Positions 12,091 through 24,875 of a DNA stretch of 64,000 nt are shown one piece after another. Under the pieces are notes generated by a model. It ran no database searches, was not told the DNA's origin, and worked only from the letters and a program-made list of their open reading frames with translations. Source of the DNA: Limnomonas spitsbergensis (lineage: Eukaryota; Chlorophyta; Chlorophyceae; Chlamydomonadales); contig JAYJMM010000113.1 in assembly GCA_037349105.1 (NCBI GenBank), forward strand, positions 3,286,001-3,350,000, given 5' to 3'. Numbering within the stretch: position 1 is the stretch's first letter; every line of letters begins with the position of its first letter. Made by a program: the position numbers and the translations under genes.

Positions 12091-12690
12091 GGCGGTGGTA
12101 ATGTTCGAAGAAGCTAACACCCTGTTCCTGCCCATACCGGTAATGGACACCTATGAACCGGTACTTACTGATAAATTAACAGCTATCCCCGCTGGGCAGG
12201 GCTGCGGTGGTCGAGGCTATTTTGCAGAGCCGGGAATCGTTGATCAAATAATCAGATTTGAGGTCCAGGCTTCTAGGGCTTTGGGCCGAGGCGAGAAGAT
12301 CCGATACAAATCTATACGCTGCTGCTTCGAGTTGTGACTCACAAACAGCAGGGTTCTAAGCATGTTGCGTAAATATGATGTTGACGCACATTTTAAGACC
12401 TTAATAATTTTCAGCGGGCGGCGAGAGGCCAGAAATCTGTATGACAGGGCAGATGCATGACGGGCGCAGAAATTGGAAATCCCATACCCTCCTCCGGTTT
12501 CGGAGCGCGCGGCCGTGTCGATCTTTCGAGATCCAGGCAACCGAGCGTAGATCTCAGCCGGTGGATCATGTCCCTGATCGTCCTGGACTCAAGGACGCTA
12601 GAAGACCCCACCTGCAAAACGCATCATGACGCAAATTGCCCAGCGACGGCGTCCGAATTATAAAATGTATCGATATCTCGTGTTTACTGC
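12091..12690. promoter_or_regulatory. Divergent intergenic region between ARM gene and orphan membrane-protein gene
   Basis: About 600 bp lie between the proposed start of the minus-strand ARM gene and the first Met of the plus-strand gene. No ORF here looks coding and no SINE copy is obvious. It must hold both promoters and 5' UTRs, but I see no clear TATA box. The assignment follows from gene orientation alone. Confidence 0.4.
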
Positions 12691-14343
12691 TTGACCGACA
12701 TGCTTCGACCGACATGCCCTTCGGAACTAAGATCCGTTTACGTCTCCTGTAGCAACCCTGCGCCAAGACTGCCACGGCCAAACCTTTTCTGGCAGCGGCA
12801 GCTGCCACAGGCCAGTTGCCCTTTAATTCCTTACAGCCTTCGTCGCAGCAGCTGTGCAATCAGCTCCCCCCTGCCGCGCCCCACCATGACGATGCCCGCC
12901 TCAGCTCCACCCCGACAGCCATCCCACCTCAGAGCCACCCCAAACCCCAGCCAGGGCATCGATGAACCCGGACTAGTCTATGAGGCAGCAGCAGCAGCAG
13001 GAGCAAGGCAGGACCCCCTCAAACCTTCCACCCCCCATGCTGCCACCTCCTCCACAACAGCCCACCCAGCAGCAGCGCATGCCGGACGAGGTAGCATCGA
13101 TAGCAGGGTCAGTCGCCTTAGGAACTCTGAGCAGCGCCTCCTGGGTATGATGGCGTTTGCCGCGCTCCCCCTACTGGCGGTGATGGGCCATGGGCAGGCA
13201 GCAGCACTGGGGGCCAGCGCCCTCAGCCACCGAGCTTGCAGCATCATCCCCGCCGCATGGCCTGCAGGTGCGATGGTCTACTTTATTTGAGGTTGATGCA
13301 GCTACACATTAGGAACAACCCGGCCTGTGACCCACAGGGTTTGGAGCAGCAAGCCCTCGTTCACCGGCCGTAGGCCGGTCAAGGTTATGGGCGCAATCAA
13401 CGCAGTGTTTGCCGCCCGGTACACTCCGAAAGGGGGTCCGGTGCGTGTTAAAATAAGCACTGCTGTCGACGCATGGGCGCTACGGCAAACTGAGCGGACT
13501 TCCCTATGTAACAGACTCCCATGCCTTTGCCCTGCAGGAGTGCCTCTCAGCCGCAAGGAAAAAGACCTCCGGGCATCCCGGGGTATGATACCACTACTGT
13601 GGCTGCTGCGCCTGGAGCTAGTCGCGGCAGCTGCAATCTTGCTCCCCGCCGCCTGGGCCGCTGCGACGTCCGCTGTCATGGTCGCCCGCAGTGCGCTGGC
13701 AGGCTGGTCCCGCTCGCGAGTACATATGGCCGCGGCGCCTTCCGCGCCCTACTGCGGGCCTCCCTGCGGAGCAGTAGGTCCGCACCCACAGCTGCTGTGC
13801 CCCCCGACGATAGCAGGCGGGCCTACTGCAGCGCCCACCGCCTGGGCTGAGCTGCTTCCTGGAGCGGTGCTGCTGCTGTCTGTGGCATACCTGCTGAGCT
13901 TTGCCTTGCCTGCCTGGTTCCACAGCCCTCTAACGAAAAGGCTACGTTCAGCGTCGCCCCTTTCCAGCCAGGATCAGGCCGCAGCCGCGTGTGAGCCGGT
14001 ACAGGCAGTTACGCAACGAGCAGGGCACACTCTTCAAACCACTGCTGCCGGAGACCCTGGCCAGGCCTTAGTCACTGCTAGTACGCCAGCCGCAACGGTT
14101 GGGGCATCCCAGAGAACAGCGGCCCGGGGCACATCTGCAGATGTGGCCTTTGCGGCATTGCGTATCGCCATTCTCGTCGTCTGGCTGTACTTGTCTGCAG
14201 TACCCGCGGCTGCTCTGCCCCAGAGGGGCATATACTTGCTGGGGCGATGGTGCCTGGAGCCCATGTGCATGCTGGTGGTGTGGTTGCTTTGCCTGATCGG
14301 TATGGGAGAGAGACGCAGGCAGGCAGGGGCAGCTGGGTTCTAG
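12691..14343 (+). CDS. Orphan multi-pass membrane protein (2 exons, 460 aa)
   Basis: Exons 12691-13267 and 13538-14343. The donor (cctgcag|gtgcga) and acceptor (ttgccctgcag|gagtgc) join in phase (...AAWPAG|VPLSRKEKD...), and the intron carries a SINE-A copy. I do not recognise the family. The N-terminal 65 residues are Ser/Pro/Arg-rich with few acids, so they could be an organelle-targeting peptide; a second Met (12883, MTMPASAP) would remove them. After a low-complexity Ala/Pro/His linker there are several hydrophobic spans: about LLGMMAFAALPLLAVMGHGQ, LRLELVAAAAILLPAAWAAA, a segment around LLPGAVLLLSVAYLLSFALP, AALRIAILVVWLYLSAVPAA and MCMLVVWLLCLIGM. That suggests five or so membrane helices. 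The tail is basic (GERRRQAG). Codon use and the open, in-phase splice support a real gene; function is unknown. Confidence 0.6.
13338..13450 (+). mobile_element. SINE-A copy inside the orphan-gene intron
   Basis: ggagcagcaagccctcgttc, accggccgtaggccggtcaa, ggttatgggcgc. Confidence 0.75.
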
Positions 14344-14629
14344 GTTGGAACGTATGGCCTGGTCTGACTGTGGAAGTGTGCTTCAGGCGAGTGTTGGCAT
14401 GCTATTCGAGGACATAAGCGAGAATCTTAATAAGATTCCGCCGCCTCAAACAAAATATTATGATAGAAGCATCCAGTACCTATAATAACAAGTTATAACA
14501 GTCCGGTATAAATTATTTTTTAATTAGAAAAATCGAAGGGAATTATAAATACTGGAACCCTGTGCCTTGAGAGCGTTTTGTGGACGGTACGCAAGACTGA
14601 TATCAGTGGCTGCCATGTGTTTATTTAGG

Positions 14630-14795
14630 AGCCTCAGCTACATTTCATCTACATCACAGCCCATGGCCAGCAGAAATCGGCACACTAGGCCCTGATGCTT
14701 CCGCCACCAGCAGTAGGCCAGTCAAGGTCCAAATCAGCCCAGTGGTGGCCACCCAGCGGGCCCGAAAAGGTGGCCTGGTGTGCTCACAAATCAAA
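14630..14795 (+). mobile_element. SINE-A copy
   Basis: cagctacatttcatctacat, gcccatggccag, gtaggccagtcaaggtccaa, cagcccagtggtggccaccc, tggcctggtgtgctcac. Confidence 0.8.
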
Positions 14796-15269
14796 ACGGG
14801 TTTCTGTGTCGCGGCTGCGTTCCCAGCTGCGACAATCCAAGGGACACACATAGCACAAATTAAACTTATTATTACCGTAGATCATCCAAATGATTAAATG
14901 TCAGTTATTATTTTGTCAAGTAACCGAGGTGGGTTATTCTTGTACCGCCACATCGAAGAGTATAGTTTCAACTTACCGGTATCTGGGGGGAGGGGGGAGG
15001 GGCGATTTTGTGAGACAACTTTCCAATACAGCTCGCGGCACAGCAATTAAATCATTGAATTATGTTGCTGTTATTTACCTTGTCTGCACTGCTTCGTCAT
15101 GAGCCAACCAGCAGGGGTCACTATCGGTCACACAAATGTTGCCGATAAGGTTCTCATGTCCTTCAAGAGCCATGCCCCCATAACGCTAAGCTCGTATCAT
15201 CACCGTTTGGAGGGGGGATGCAATTGGGGGCTGCACCTGTGCACCCATGTCTATATTCAATGGTGCGTA

Positions 15270-15460
15270 AGCTGCACTTCATCTAAATCCCGGTCCACAG
15301 CCTGCAGACATTGGTGCAGCAAGCCCCGTTGCTTGGTCCACCGAAGAAGCCTGGTCGAAGTTTGGTCCCAATCGGCCTCGTGGAGGCCGTCTGGCAGGCC
15401 CAAAGTGCCCCAATTGGCCTAGCGGCGACCGCTTGGGAGGCCTAAGGTGGTCTAGTACAT
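15270..15460 (+). mobile_element. SINE-A copy
   Basis: ttggtgcagcaagccccgtt, gcttggtccacc, gtttggtcccaatcggcctc; the 3' part is repeated once (ggcctagcggcgaccgcttg). Confidence 0.75.
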
Positions 15461-16971
15461 AGCACATTAAGCACTGGCCATTTCTGCTACGTTAGGATTG
15501 TTACCTGTTAGCTCACGGGAGAGCATGTCACCGGGAATTGGAGCAGCAAGGTGGATGCATCAACAAGTTGTGAGGGCGTTGGCTCAGGAGGACTTCTTGT
15601 TTCATCCCTGCCCAAAGCCTCCACCCATTTCCCTCCCCAAATGGACGGGGAAGGTTGAATTTATCCCCCAGCCCTCTACTCACACTTGCATTGGCTGTCC
15701 TTCTATCCTGCCACCCCCTGTTAAGGCCATCACCATACAATGATCCTCTGTTTCTTCCTGTCAGGGACCCCGGTTTGCAAGTTTCTGCCCTAATGGCTCA
15801 TCGCGAAGGATGTGGGTATGGTGGCACCTTGTGCAGGGTTGCTGGGTTAAAGAATTTCTGCCTCCAACAGAGGGGCATGGCTGTGCCATGGTCCTTGCTG
15901 TGCATGGTAGCGGGAATTGAGCTAAATCATCCCCGTTCAGCAGGTCCCAGTGGTTATGCACCATCCTAAACCTTTGCCAACGCTGCTACCACCTGCATCA
16001 AACAAAACACCACAAAGCATGCTTTGCATGTTTGCATGGTGCACAACATGGTCGTTCGTCAATATGTGATTGTGTGCCCACCTCCCTTGACCTTTGCATT
16101 CCTTACAGACTCGGGTCGCAATCCTCTGGGCTCGCAGAAAAACATTGAAAGGAAATGGAGAGTTAGCTGGAGCCCGTCTGAAAGAAAATAGTAGTGTTGC
16201 TGCGCTGTCTGTGACAAGGCAGACTTTTCGTCATAAGTAGGACATAACGCCTCTGTGTAGAAACCGACAGAAGCATGTCTGGGCATGTAAGCAAGCCCAC
16301 GGCCCCTCCCGCGACGAACATGTGTGTGTGGTGGTTCGTCATTGGTCACACGTCTGACACTTTATCGACCACACGTATGCCCCAGCTCAGCTGAAGCCTC
16401 CAATTACTCACCCTCTGTCAGTCTCGTCGCGGCGGATCGTTCATGCCCCACGTAAAGCAATATCCGAGTCCCCCTTCTCTCTACTGAACGCTGTGTCCCC
16501 TGCTAGCTCTCGCCCATCCAGCGCAGCTACTGCTTAAAGCGCTACCGCATTTCCACGCCAGGGCCGAGTTCGAGGGGGGCCGGAAGTGCGAACGGGCACC
16601 GCTAGTTGCAGCAGGCTCGATCGGCAAGGCAGCTCGGCCAAGCCATGTCTTCTTGCGGCCAAGCCATGTCTACTTGGCGATGGCGTCAGAACCTGCACAC
16701 TGCAACAGGGCGCCTCATGCGGCCTCATGCGGCCTCGTGCGGCCTCATGCGGCAGAGCAGTAGCAGACCAATGCCCAGATACCACTCGCTAAGTCAGCAG
16801 GGTCATTTCAGGCAGGGATCCGTTGTGTCATGCACGGGCGGGGCAGCACCGCCATGCACCGGCACTGTTGTGACCAGAGCCATCTCTGTCGCCCAACGCC
16901 CGCTTGGCATGCTGCTGGCCCGGAGGACTGCACATTTTGGAAGGTGCAGCAGGCGGCTGAGTGTCGTGGCC

Positions 16972-19900
16972 ATGGCCAAACCTTGGCGGCCGCACATTGA
17001 CGATGTGGACCGGCTGTCAAGGGGGGATGGAGCCAAGGTGAGACACGCGTACAATCTAGCCCTTAAGGGTTGCTTGGTGGGCCAAGTGGGAGGGGGCCAA
17101 GGTGTGCCAGAGGCATGATGGCCAGATGGGGCATCATTTTTGGGCTTTGGCCCATCAATATGGTCTTATGAATGGACCATGCCTGCCTGTTCCAAGTGGG
17201 GAGGGTGGCAAGGTGAACCAGCAGCAGGACGGCTGGATGATCAAGATCCAATGGTCTCATGGGCTGATTATTGCCCTTCAAAACAAATTTCAGCCCTCCG
17301 CCTGTCCTGTTCTGCTTCACCGTGCCCCAATGGGTGTCCCTTGTTTACGAGACGAGGAATCTTAAACCCTGAGACACACACTGTGATGAAGATCTCTAGT
17401 ACGGCACGGATCTCCCTCACTGTGACTCACTCCTTGACGCTGGCCATAGGATGATCCCAAAGTCCGAAATATTATGTTTTGCTCTGTTATGGTGCTTCCT
17501 GATCAAAGACGAGGTTGGGCACCATGCTATTGTGGCACATATTGACATATTTCGTATTCTTGCATTGCTTGATTTCCTCCTCCAGGTTATAGAGGAGGTT
17601 GGGTGCCGTGCAACTGTGGCACCTATTTTCCATTCACGCATTGCTACATTTCCTCCTCCTAGGTCCGAGGCACTGGCTCCCGTGACATCCCCCACCGCCT
17701 CAACGAGCAAGAGAATGCGGGGTTCAGAACCGCTAAGAAGAAGGTGGGTTCAACCGGTCCTGTCGCTTAACCTTCACTCTTATTCATTCAATTGTGAATT
17801 ATCTTGGTGAACAAATCTGGTGTACCGGTATTTAGGTCTACTTCTTTCTTCTTTCTCCCAGCTTTCCTCCAATTTGTGTTATCTGATTTTCTAGAATGAC
17901 TCTTTTTTAAAAAGTAGGGTGGGTTAAGTTACACTTAAACCACAAAACCCATCTGACAGCAGTCAAGGCTTCATGCAGCTAGCCCTGCTGCTGTGGCCAT
18001 CGGCAATTGTGGCCGCCAGGCAGCCATCCAAATATGGTCTGGCACGCACTTCAATTAACACTGTGCAGTGCACACAAGCCCTGTACCTCAATCATGAAGA
18101 CACCTCAACAAAATTCCAGTCCTATCTGGCGGGGCCCATTGCAGGCAGCCCCATGCCCGTGCATGCATACATGCAAATCCATGCCCGTACGCCCCTCGGT
18201 ATCCTTGCTTAGCTGTGTCTTGGTCTCTTCCACAGACAGCGAAAGCCTCAGCGCCCCTGCTGCCTGGTGTCCGACCTCCTGCTGCCTACTGCTTGACCTC
18301 ACTAGAAGGCCTTTACTGAAGTGTAAAGGACGAGACAGTGGCAGCGCTCAATCCTCACATCCAAGTAGCCCTATCTGGTCAGAAGCTGCTTTGAGACCTT
18401 GTGCCCCACCCCTCCCCTGCAGGGCTTTGTTGTTGTCAGAGGCACGGGGTACCGTAGAGAGCGGAAGGGCAACCCGCTGCCCAATATCTTTCGCCAATGG
18501 TGTGATGCCAAGGAAATGCCATGTGTGGTGATTGAGCAGGTGGGTCGTGCTGAGGGTGTAGGGCTGAAGGTTTAGGTGCTATCAGTACAAGTGTGGATGT
18601 CCTTCACTCATATTTCAGGAAGCACATGCCGCCTGATGCAGTGCAGGGAAAGGGAGAAATCCTAACACTCGACCCTTTCTGCCAGGTGCTGGACGGGGAT
18701 AATTCCTGATCCCTGTACCCTTATCCACTTGTGCAGGATATGCTGGGAGGACCTTTGGACTGTGTGGTGGTGGATCTTACAACAATGCGCCTCCCGGATA
18801 CGACTAAGGTGGGAGACAAGCACACACACACCACACACACGCACACACACGCACACACACACACACACCACACGCACACACACATACACCCACACACTGC
18901 AAACGGATAATACCTGATAATGTGTGGTAGTGTGTGCCCCCCTCCGAAGGGGGCACTGTGCGTGTTCAGGGAATATTAGAGGCTGCCAGGAAAGGAGGAC
19001 CATAGCCCACACATGGATAAGAGAAATGAAAGGATCATGTCAAGCCCCTCTTCCGCCTGCTCCTTCCCCGCATACCTTACCTGGCAAGATTCTTTTGATG
19101 TACTTCACCTGTACTTCGTTGCAGTCTGACGTTTATGTGTCCCGGTGCAGAGAAAGCCACACTGCCTGGGCCACCGGCTGTTGGCTGGTCATGGTCTGGC
19201 ATCAAGCGCCTCTCAGTGGTTGCCACACATGAGGCCCTCGAATGTGGTCTGGTGTAAACGAAAAACGTACCTGATGCAGGGATGCCACCGACATAGTGAT
19301 GCAGCCAATGCAGTGATGCCACCAATGCAGTGATACATAGTACGCCCCCCCTGTGGCCAGGTGCGTCAAGTGTGCCTGGACTTGGCAGCCTCAATGGGCT
19401 TGCGGCCCATGCAGCCTGAGGAGCGATCCGTGCTCGACGTGCCTTTCAACGTGCTTCCCCTGACGCTGCCCGGGAGTAGCAGCAGCGGCAACGACAGCGG
19501 CATGGGTCCCAGCAGTGAGAGCGGGAAGGTGTTTCCTAAGACCACCAACCCTCGCAACGTCCAGAAGCCCTTGGCCCACGGGGAGAGGCAGCATACAGAG
19601 TTGGAAGCGCTGGGTGGGAGCGTCAGCAATGCCTCCCTGCTGGCAATAAGAGGGAGCGGGGCAGCCCAGGCGGCTGAAGAGGGTGCCACTGCTGGCAGCC
19701 GGCTGCCGGGCTTGGAAAGCCGGGTCTTGGAAATGCAGCAGCGGCTGGACGCGCAGCGGGACCTGGTGCGGCAGCTCAAGGAGGAGCAGGGCAGGGGCAA
19801 CGCGGATGAGGAGGTGCAGCGGCAGGTGCAGCACTTGATGCAACTCAAGGTAGGCTCAGGGGTCTGGCAGATGATGGAAGATTATAGATGCTTCTGGAAG

Positions 19901-20680
19901 CTTCTTTGTTGCCTGGGCGATCTAGTGAATGTTGGCGGCGTGTGTTGTGGAGGCCTCTGGCCCAAAGCTTGGGAGCAAAGATGGTCTTACCTGGGGTTGA
20001 TGTTTGTGTGTGTGATGCTGGTCTGAGACCCGGTCCTCTTAAGCTGCTTCGCTCGATGAGTATGGAACAATTGCATGTCGGGAACGAGGGGCCAGTGTCT
20101 GACCTGATGTTGTTCCTTGATACATCCTCAGGCTGATGCAGCGGCTGCCCAAGAGGACGTCGACTCGGCCATCGGTGACATCGACATCCGCAAGCGCCAA
20201 TCCGCCTCGGCCAGGCGCGCTGCGATCTTTGAAGCATTCACTGACGAGGGTGGCAGTGGGGGCCCTGACGCCTCTGCTCACAACAACGAGGGGGATGCTC
20301 AGGACGTAGCAGGCACGTTGTTGGGGGATACCGGGGCCTTGGAGGTGCCTGTGTCGGCAGCAAGCACCAGCGCTGCAGCTCCGGATCATCAGGGTCATGA
20401 TCGTGAGATCCTGGTGTTAAATTCTGATGGCCTGGCCGGCGGCGAAGTATCAACAGACAGCCCCGAAGGTGTCTCTCCTGCCGGGACGGCGCTTGCCATC
20501 AGCGGGGGTGTCACCAGTGGCGGTTTTGCAGACGCGCAACACCCATTCTGCCGGGCTGCCATTTGGCAGCTGGCGGCTGAGCCTTTGTTCTTCGAGGCGG
20601 ACCGAGCAACGGCCAAGGCGTTTGCGAGAGATGTTCTAGTTAGGCTGGGCTGCCAGCAGGCGGCAGGGGCACGGGCATAG
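16972..20680 (+). CDS. R3H-associated N-terminal domain protein, R3HDM4-like (6 exons)
   Basis: Exons 16972-17037, 17663-17743, 18423-18539, 18737-18808, 19361-19849, 20132-20680 give about 457 aa, all junctions in phase. The ORF of exon 1 stays open upstream to 16606, so an N-terminal extension of about 120 aa is possible. Exons 1-3 spell the R3H-associated N-terminal domain: HIDDVDRLSRGDGAK, then RGTGSRDIPHRLNEQE, then GFVVVRGTGYRRERKGNP and the conserved LPNIFRQWCDAKEMPCVVIE. In R3HDM4-type proteins this region precedes an R3H single-stranded nucleic-acid-binding motif; exon 5 (VRQVCLDLAASMGL) may be its remnant, but a canonical RxxxH is not evident. Exon 5 also holds a coiled coil (RVLEMQQRLDAQRDLVRQL) and exon 6 an acidic, Ala/Gly-rich tail. 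Likely nuclear, possibly RNA- or DNA-associated; the function of this family is poorly known. A TGTAA lies about 150 bp past the stop. Confidence 0.85.
18812..18898. repeat. (CA)n microsatellite
   Basis: Interrupted CACACA/CACGCA run just after the R3H-gene exon 4 donor. Confidence 0.95.
19148..19265 (+). mobile_element. SINE-A copy, diverged
   Basis: gggccaccggctgttggctg, gtcatggtctggcat, tctggtgtaaacg. In R3H-gene intron 4. A weaker relative is at 17960-18055. Confidence 0.6.
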
Positions 20681-22639
20681 CTGTGCTGGGTATGCTGACA
20701 GTTTGGTTATTAATAATTTGAATATGGCAATGCTTGAAGTGACGGACCTTCCATTTTAATACTCAGCCTCATTTTGGATCCGGATAAGAAGGTGTCTGTA
20801 TGTGACCAGGTAACTCTGCTAAGTCTGTAGAGTCTGTAACAAACTAACCGGTAAAAGACCCAATCTTGGAAGCCTCATTTGGGGACTGGATGAGTGTATG
20901 TCTGAGTGTCTGGACTGGATGAGTGTATGTCTGAGTGTATGAGACCAAGTAACTCTGGAAAGTCTGTAACAAGTCAGGAACAAACTAACCGGGAAAATAC
21001 GCAACCTTGCCCGGGCATGAATACAGGGTGCTTCTTTGTGATTTTAGAATTGGAATTAAGGAAGGAGGGCCAAGGCCCAGTCCCTCGACTATCACCCATA
21101 TATCTATCTGACCGGACTGCGAGGCAAGTGATTAGCATTTTATGGACATAAGCTTGCGGGGAGGCATTGGTGGGGACTGGTCAGGTACTGGATGGGATAT
21201 AATGGATGGATACCATTATATCATGATTACCGAATTATGGTGCGACACGGGGCATGTGAAATCAAGGGGGGGGGACGATTTATACAACTCACTAACTCAA
21301 TTCACAATTTTTAAACACTTTACTCACTTAAGTTACGCATCACATAGTGCCTCACCCAGTTCACAATTTTTTAAAAAACACTTCATCTCATTGAAGTGTC
21401 GCTCACGCATCACACAGTCTTTACACAGACTTATACAATTTCTTCTTTCCTTCTTAATTTTCCTAGGAGGCGTCCAACCGAACTCTTTTGCACCCACGTC
21501 ATGTTCTATGGCTGGGGCTAATCTTCTGCACTATGGGGTTCATTCCCACGCTACTGCTCAGTGGTTGTGTGTTGGATGCTTGCCCAGGGGGGTCACTGGT
21601 TTTCGCTCGCTGTCCTAGCATATTTAGTGCCTGTACCGGTTTATGGGCACATGTCCCATGCATCAAATGTGATGCCCCGTTGGACTGTAAAAACTTCACA
21701 AAAACTTCACATGCTCAATTCCAGCTACCATGCATAGCCATGACCATGGTGCAGCCATGCCACCCTCCTAAATGCGGGGGCAGGAACATGGAACCTAGCG
21801 ATCTAGGCAGGGGGAGAGAGAAGATCGTGTGGCGGATACGATCTTCCAACCTCTGGGTGCGGATGCCGCCAAGCGCACCAGTGTTGTACCAATGGATCAT
21901 TTCCCCCCTGAGAAAAACACCTGGCCAGCCGGTTGTATGCTGTACTTCCGAGTTGGGGAGCTGCAACGTGTGCTTCTGGCGGGGTGGTTAGATCTGTGTG
22001 CGGTGGGCTGCTTAGCAGCTGGTGAAAGTGGCATGGGGGGCTCACTCTTCCCGACCTGACTGATTCATTTCTCTGGGATGTTGCAGGTTTTCTCTCACAG
22101 GGCTGGGGAATCGATCTCTTGGGACAGAAGAGAGCTCTGAATAATCAACATGAGGCCAAATACATTTCACGATCGACTTAGGTTTACCCATTCAGAACAA
22201 CACTTTATGTCCTCACACACACTGAAGGAACGCACGAAAAAACGTTTATGAACGCAAATTGCCCAGCTATGTTTTTGCGGCGGCCTTAAGCAGTGGTACA
22301 AGGTTACTGGGAGATCAAAGAATGAGAATACGACATTATAAACCAGTCACTGAAGAAACCACATGGGAACTCAATTGAGTTGTTCACAAGTGTTCAGAAA
22401 TAGATAGCAAACACACACTCATTTGGTTGGGTACGGCCACTATTGCCTTGATAACAGGTCGACCTGTCTTTGTCAGAATAATTATTTATTCATTTGACGT
22501 GAACTGTATTCGCCTGGAAAATTTATATCAAGCTATTCTATGCGCCACACAATCCAACTCGGCATATGCCTCACCAAACCCCATCCCCAGCCACGACCTT
22601 TGGATATTAATTTTATAGTTGGCCTCAGGAACCACCCTG
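20681..22639. other. Intergenic stretch downstream of the R3H gene
   Basis: Holds a TGTAA at about 20834, a 30-bp direct repeat (ggatgagtgtatgtctgagtg, two copies at 20887-20940), an AT-rich area with two copies of a cactcaattcacaattttta-like segment (21290-21400) and the SINE-B at 21.7 kb. Nothing looks coding. Confidence 0.55.
21715..21905 (-). mobile_element. SINE-B copy with tRNA-like head
   Basis: On the minus strand: gatccattggtacaacactg (box A-like), cccagaggttggaagatcgt (box B-like), ccgccacacgatcttctctc, cctagatcgctaggttccat, ggtggcatggctgcaccatg, gcatggtagctggaattgag. Confidence 0.75.
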
Positions 22640-24220
22640 TCGCGTGATGTTGCCTGGCAGTTTATCTGGCATCAGCTGTGCCACTCATTCCGACCGCCTC
22701 GTCTGCCTCTGCGGCCGACGCTTCTGCCGGCAGCTCGATCCTGTCAGATTCTGTAGGCAGGCCCTTGCGTGCCGCTGCACTCTTCGCCGCCTTATCCCAA
22801 TCGATCCTCGGCTTGAGCCAGCGGGCTATGTACACCAGCCCCAGCAGCCCCGCTGGAGCCTGGCTGATGGATGTCACAAGCGGGTCGGCTGGGCTGCCTG
22901 CACCCTGTATATACCCTAGGTCCTGAATCCGTCTGCCATTCAACCCAATCACCCTGCAGCTCAAGGATATCGTCCCCTGGGCTGATCAGCCGCCTGCAGA
23001 TCTGGGCCTCCAATTCCCCGTATGTTGCCCCTCTTATCTGCTTGCGCTGGAAGGTAAACTGCCCGGCCCCGCAGAATCACTTCGATTCTAGCCTCCTGAT
23101 CCTCTTCTTCCTGCTCCGGGTTGGCCAGCGCCTCCCAAAATTCCCATCCTCGCTTACCCTGCCCAGACTTGGCCTGTGCTCAGCCATCCTGGCTACTTAG
23201 TACCCGGCTGGTCTGGTGCAGCTGCTCGCTAGCTACCGGGCTATCCGGCCTGGGTGGCACGGCCCTCCCTCTTAGCTAAGCCTCAGGGGACAACAGCAGT
23301 CCACTGCCACCCCTAATAATATCAAAATTGGACCAGCTGCTGTGGGATGCTCAATCTCTGGCTGCTCTTTGTGCCAGGTCGGCGCCTCCCTCATGAACAG
23401 CCGGACTGCGAAAACCCGCACACTCTGGATCCTACTGGTCACGCCCATCTGCGCCTGTTCCGTACAAATCCTGCTCCCTCGGTGACCCAGTGACCACTGG
23501 TCAGAGAAGGTCCTAACTGCCTGAGCCGCATCTTGCCAGACCACTCCCTCTGAGGCCGTCCAGCAGTGCGGATCTGTCGTCCAAGGTGTGTGGGATCCTC
23601 AAATAGGCCTTTGTGGCCCACTCTTTGAGGCGGTGGCCCACTCTTTGAGATGGTCAGAACTCATCCAAGGCAACCACCTTGTCCCCCAGATGAGAGAAAC
23701 ATTTGCCACATGACTGTTTCCACAACAGTGACCCACTGCACTAACCTGGCCCACCCTATCGCCTGGGCCAATTCCTCCTCCTGTTCCCCAGGGTCCTCTG
23801 GGTCTCCTCCTGCAGCGCCCCCAGATCCACTGGGGCCTGCAGCCTGCTTATCTTATCAGGCAGGTGTGCCCAAGCCGGGTTGCTATAAAACTCATACCGG
23901 CTCCCTCCCTGACTTTGGTTTTCCCCTCTTCCCCTCCTTGACCCTTCCTCCCTGGAACCTTGGACTGGCCTGCTGGCGCTGGGTGGGAACTGGGAACTGG
24001 GACAACTGTGTTCCATACACCGTGGAGGCTGGTGCTCCTGTAGGAGGCAGGCGCCGGGACTGCGCCTGTTTTCTCTGGTGAAACCCGAGGTGAAATGCAT
24101 GCCTGGGCGGCAACCCGAAATCCTCCCTGTCACCCTCCTGTTCCACAGCCTCAGCCCTGCCCACGGGAACCCTTACCTGATCTGCTAGCTTCGCGGGCTG
24201 GGAGTCTAGGTGGGGCACCG
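22640..24220 (-). pseudogene. Decayed ORF of unknown type, possibly retroelement gag-like
   Basis: On the minus strand, overlapping open stretches in shifting frames read as one broken protein from about 24.2 kb to 22.65 kb. The first runs through FGLPPRHAFHLGFHQ, the second through FYSNPAWAHLPDKISRL and ALQEETQRTLG, the third through RTFSDQWSLGHRGS. The last part reads GELEAQICRRLISPGDDIL, then after a shift GLLGLVYIARWLKPRIDWDK. There are stops and at least three frame changes and no splice signals to explain them. Low-complexity, charged content without a recognisable enzyme domain fits an old gag-like ORF, but I cannot name the family. Confidence 0.35.
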
Positions 24221-24875
24221 TAGAATGTGCGCTCTTCTCGGTGAGCCTAACGAGAGAAGCCGGGATTGCGGGGCCCGCTGTACTGTTGGGTCTCGCTGTT
24301 AGCTTGCTCTATGCTATAACTGCCATTTACAGTGCTAGTCTTAACTTGTTTGAGGTACGGTACTGGGTGTGAAGTGAGCAGGGTCTGGGTGCTCTGAAAG
24401 CTAGACGGTACTTTCTTACAATAGAGAGCCCGTCCTTTGAAAGGGACAAAAGTAAAGTAGCCGTTGACACTGTCGGGAGAATAAGGTCCCGGCAGGCCCT
24501 ATTAACTATGTACAAGAACCTCTACCTCAGCTCAGCCCGGAGAGTCGGGCTGCTGGGCTGCTACTTACAACTCGGAGGCTACGTGACTGGCACTCAAGAG
24601 ACTCTGTGACTGGAACTGCGGAATATACGGTTCTGTCACAAATACGGGAAGATACTGTGAGATTCTGCAATGTCTCAACGTCCCACCAGAGAGAGGAAAC
24701 TCAGGCCATGAAGACTGTTATGCTCTTGAGGGAACGTGGTAGTCAGAGGAGCGTCGCATACAGCCAGGCAGGCATTTATTTGTCCGTTCGTTTAGCCTGC
24801 CGGCCATGACACGAGCATGAGACGGCTCAAGGCAGCCAAAGGGGCTGTCCACCCTTTCCAGCGACGAATCTTGTA

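Larger units (their letters stand above)
14344..16605. other. Intergenic stretch without a gene
   Basis: Holds an AT-rich segment (14.40-14.57 kb), SINE-A copies at 14.63 and 15.27 kb and a SINE-B fragment at 15.86 kb. 16.35-16.60 kb is the likely upstream region of the R3H gene. No convincing exon was found. Confidence 0.6.
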
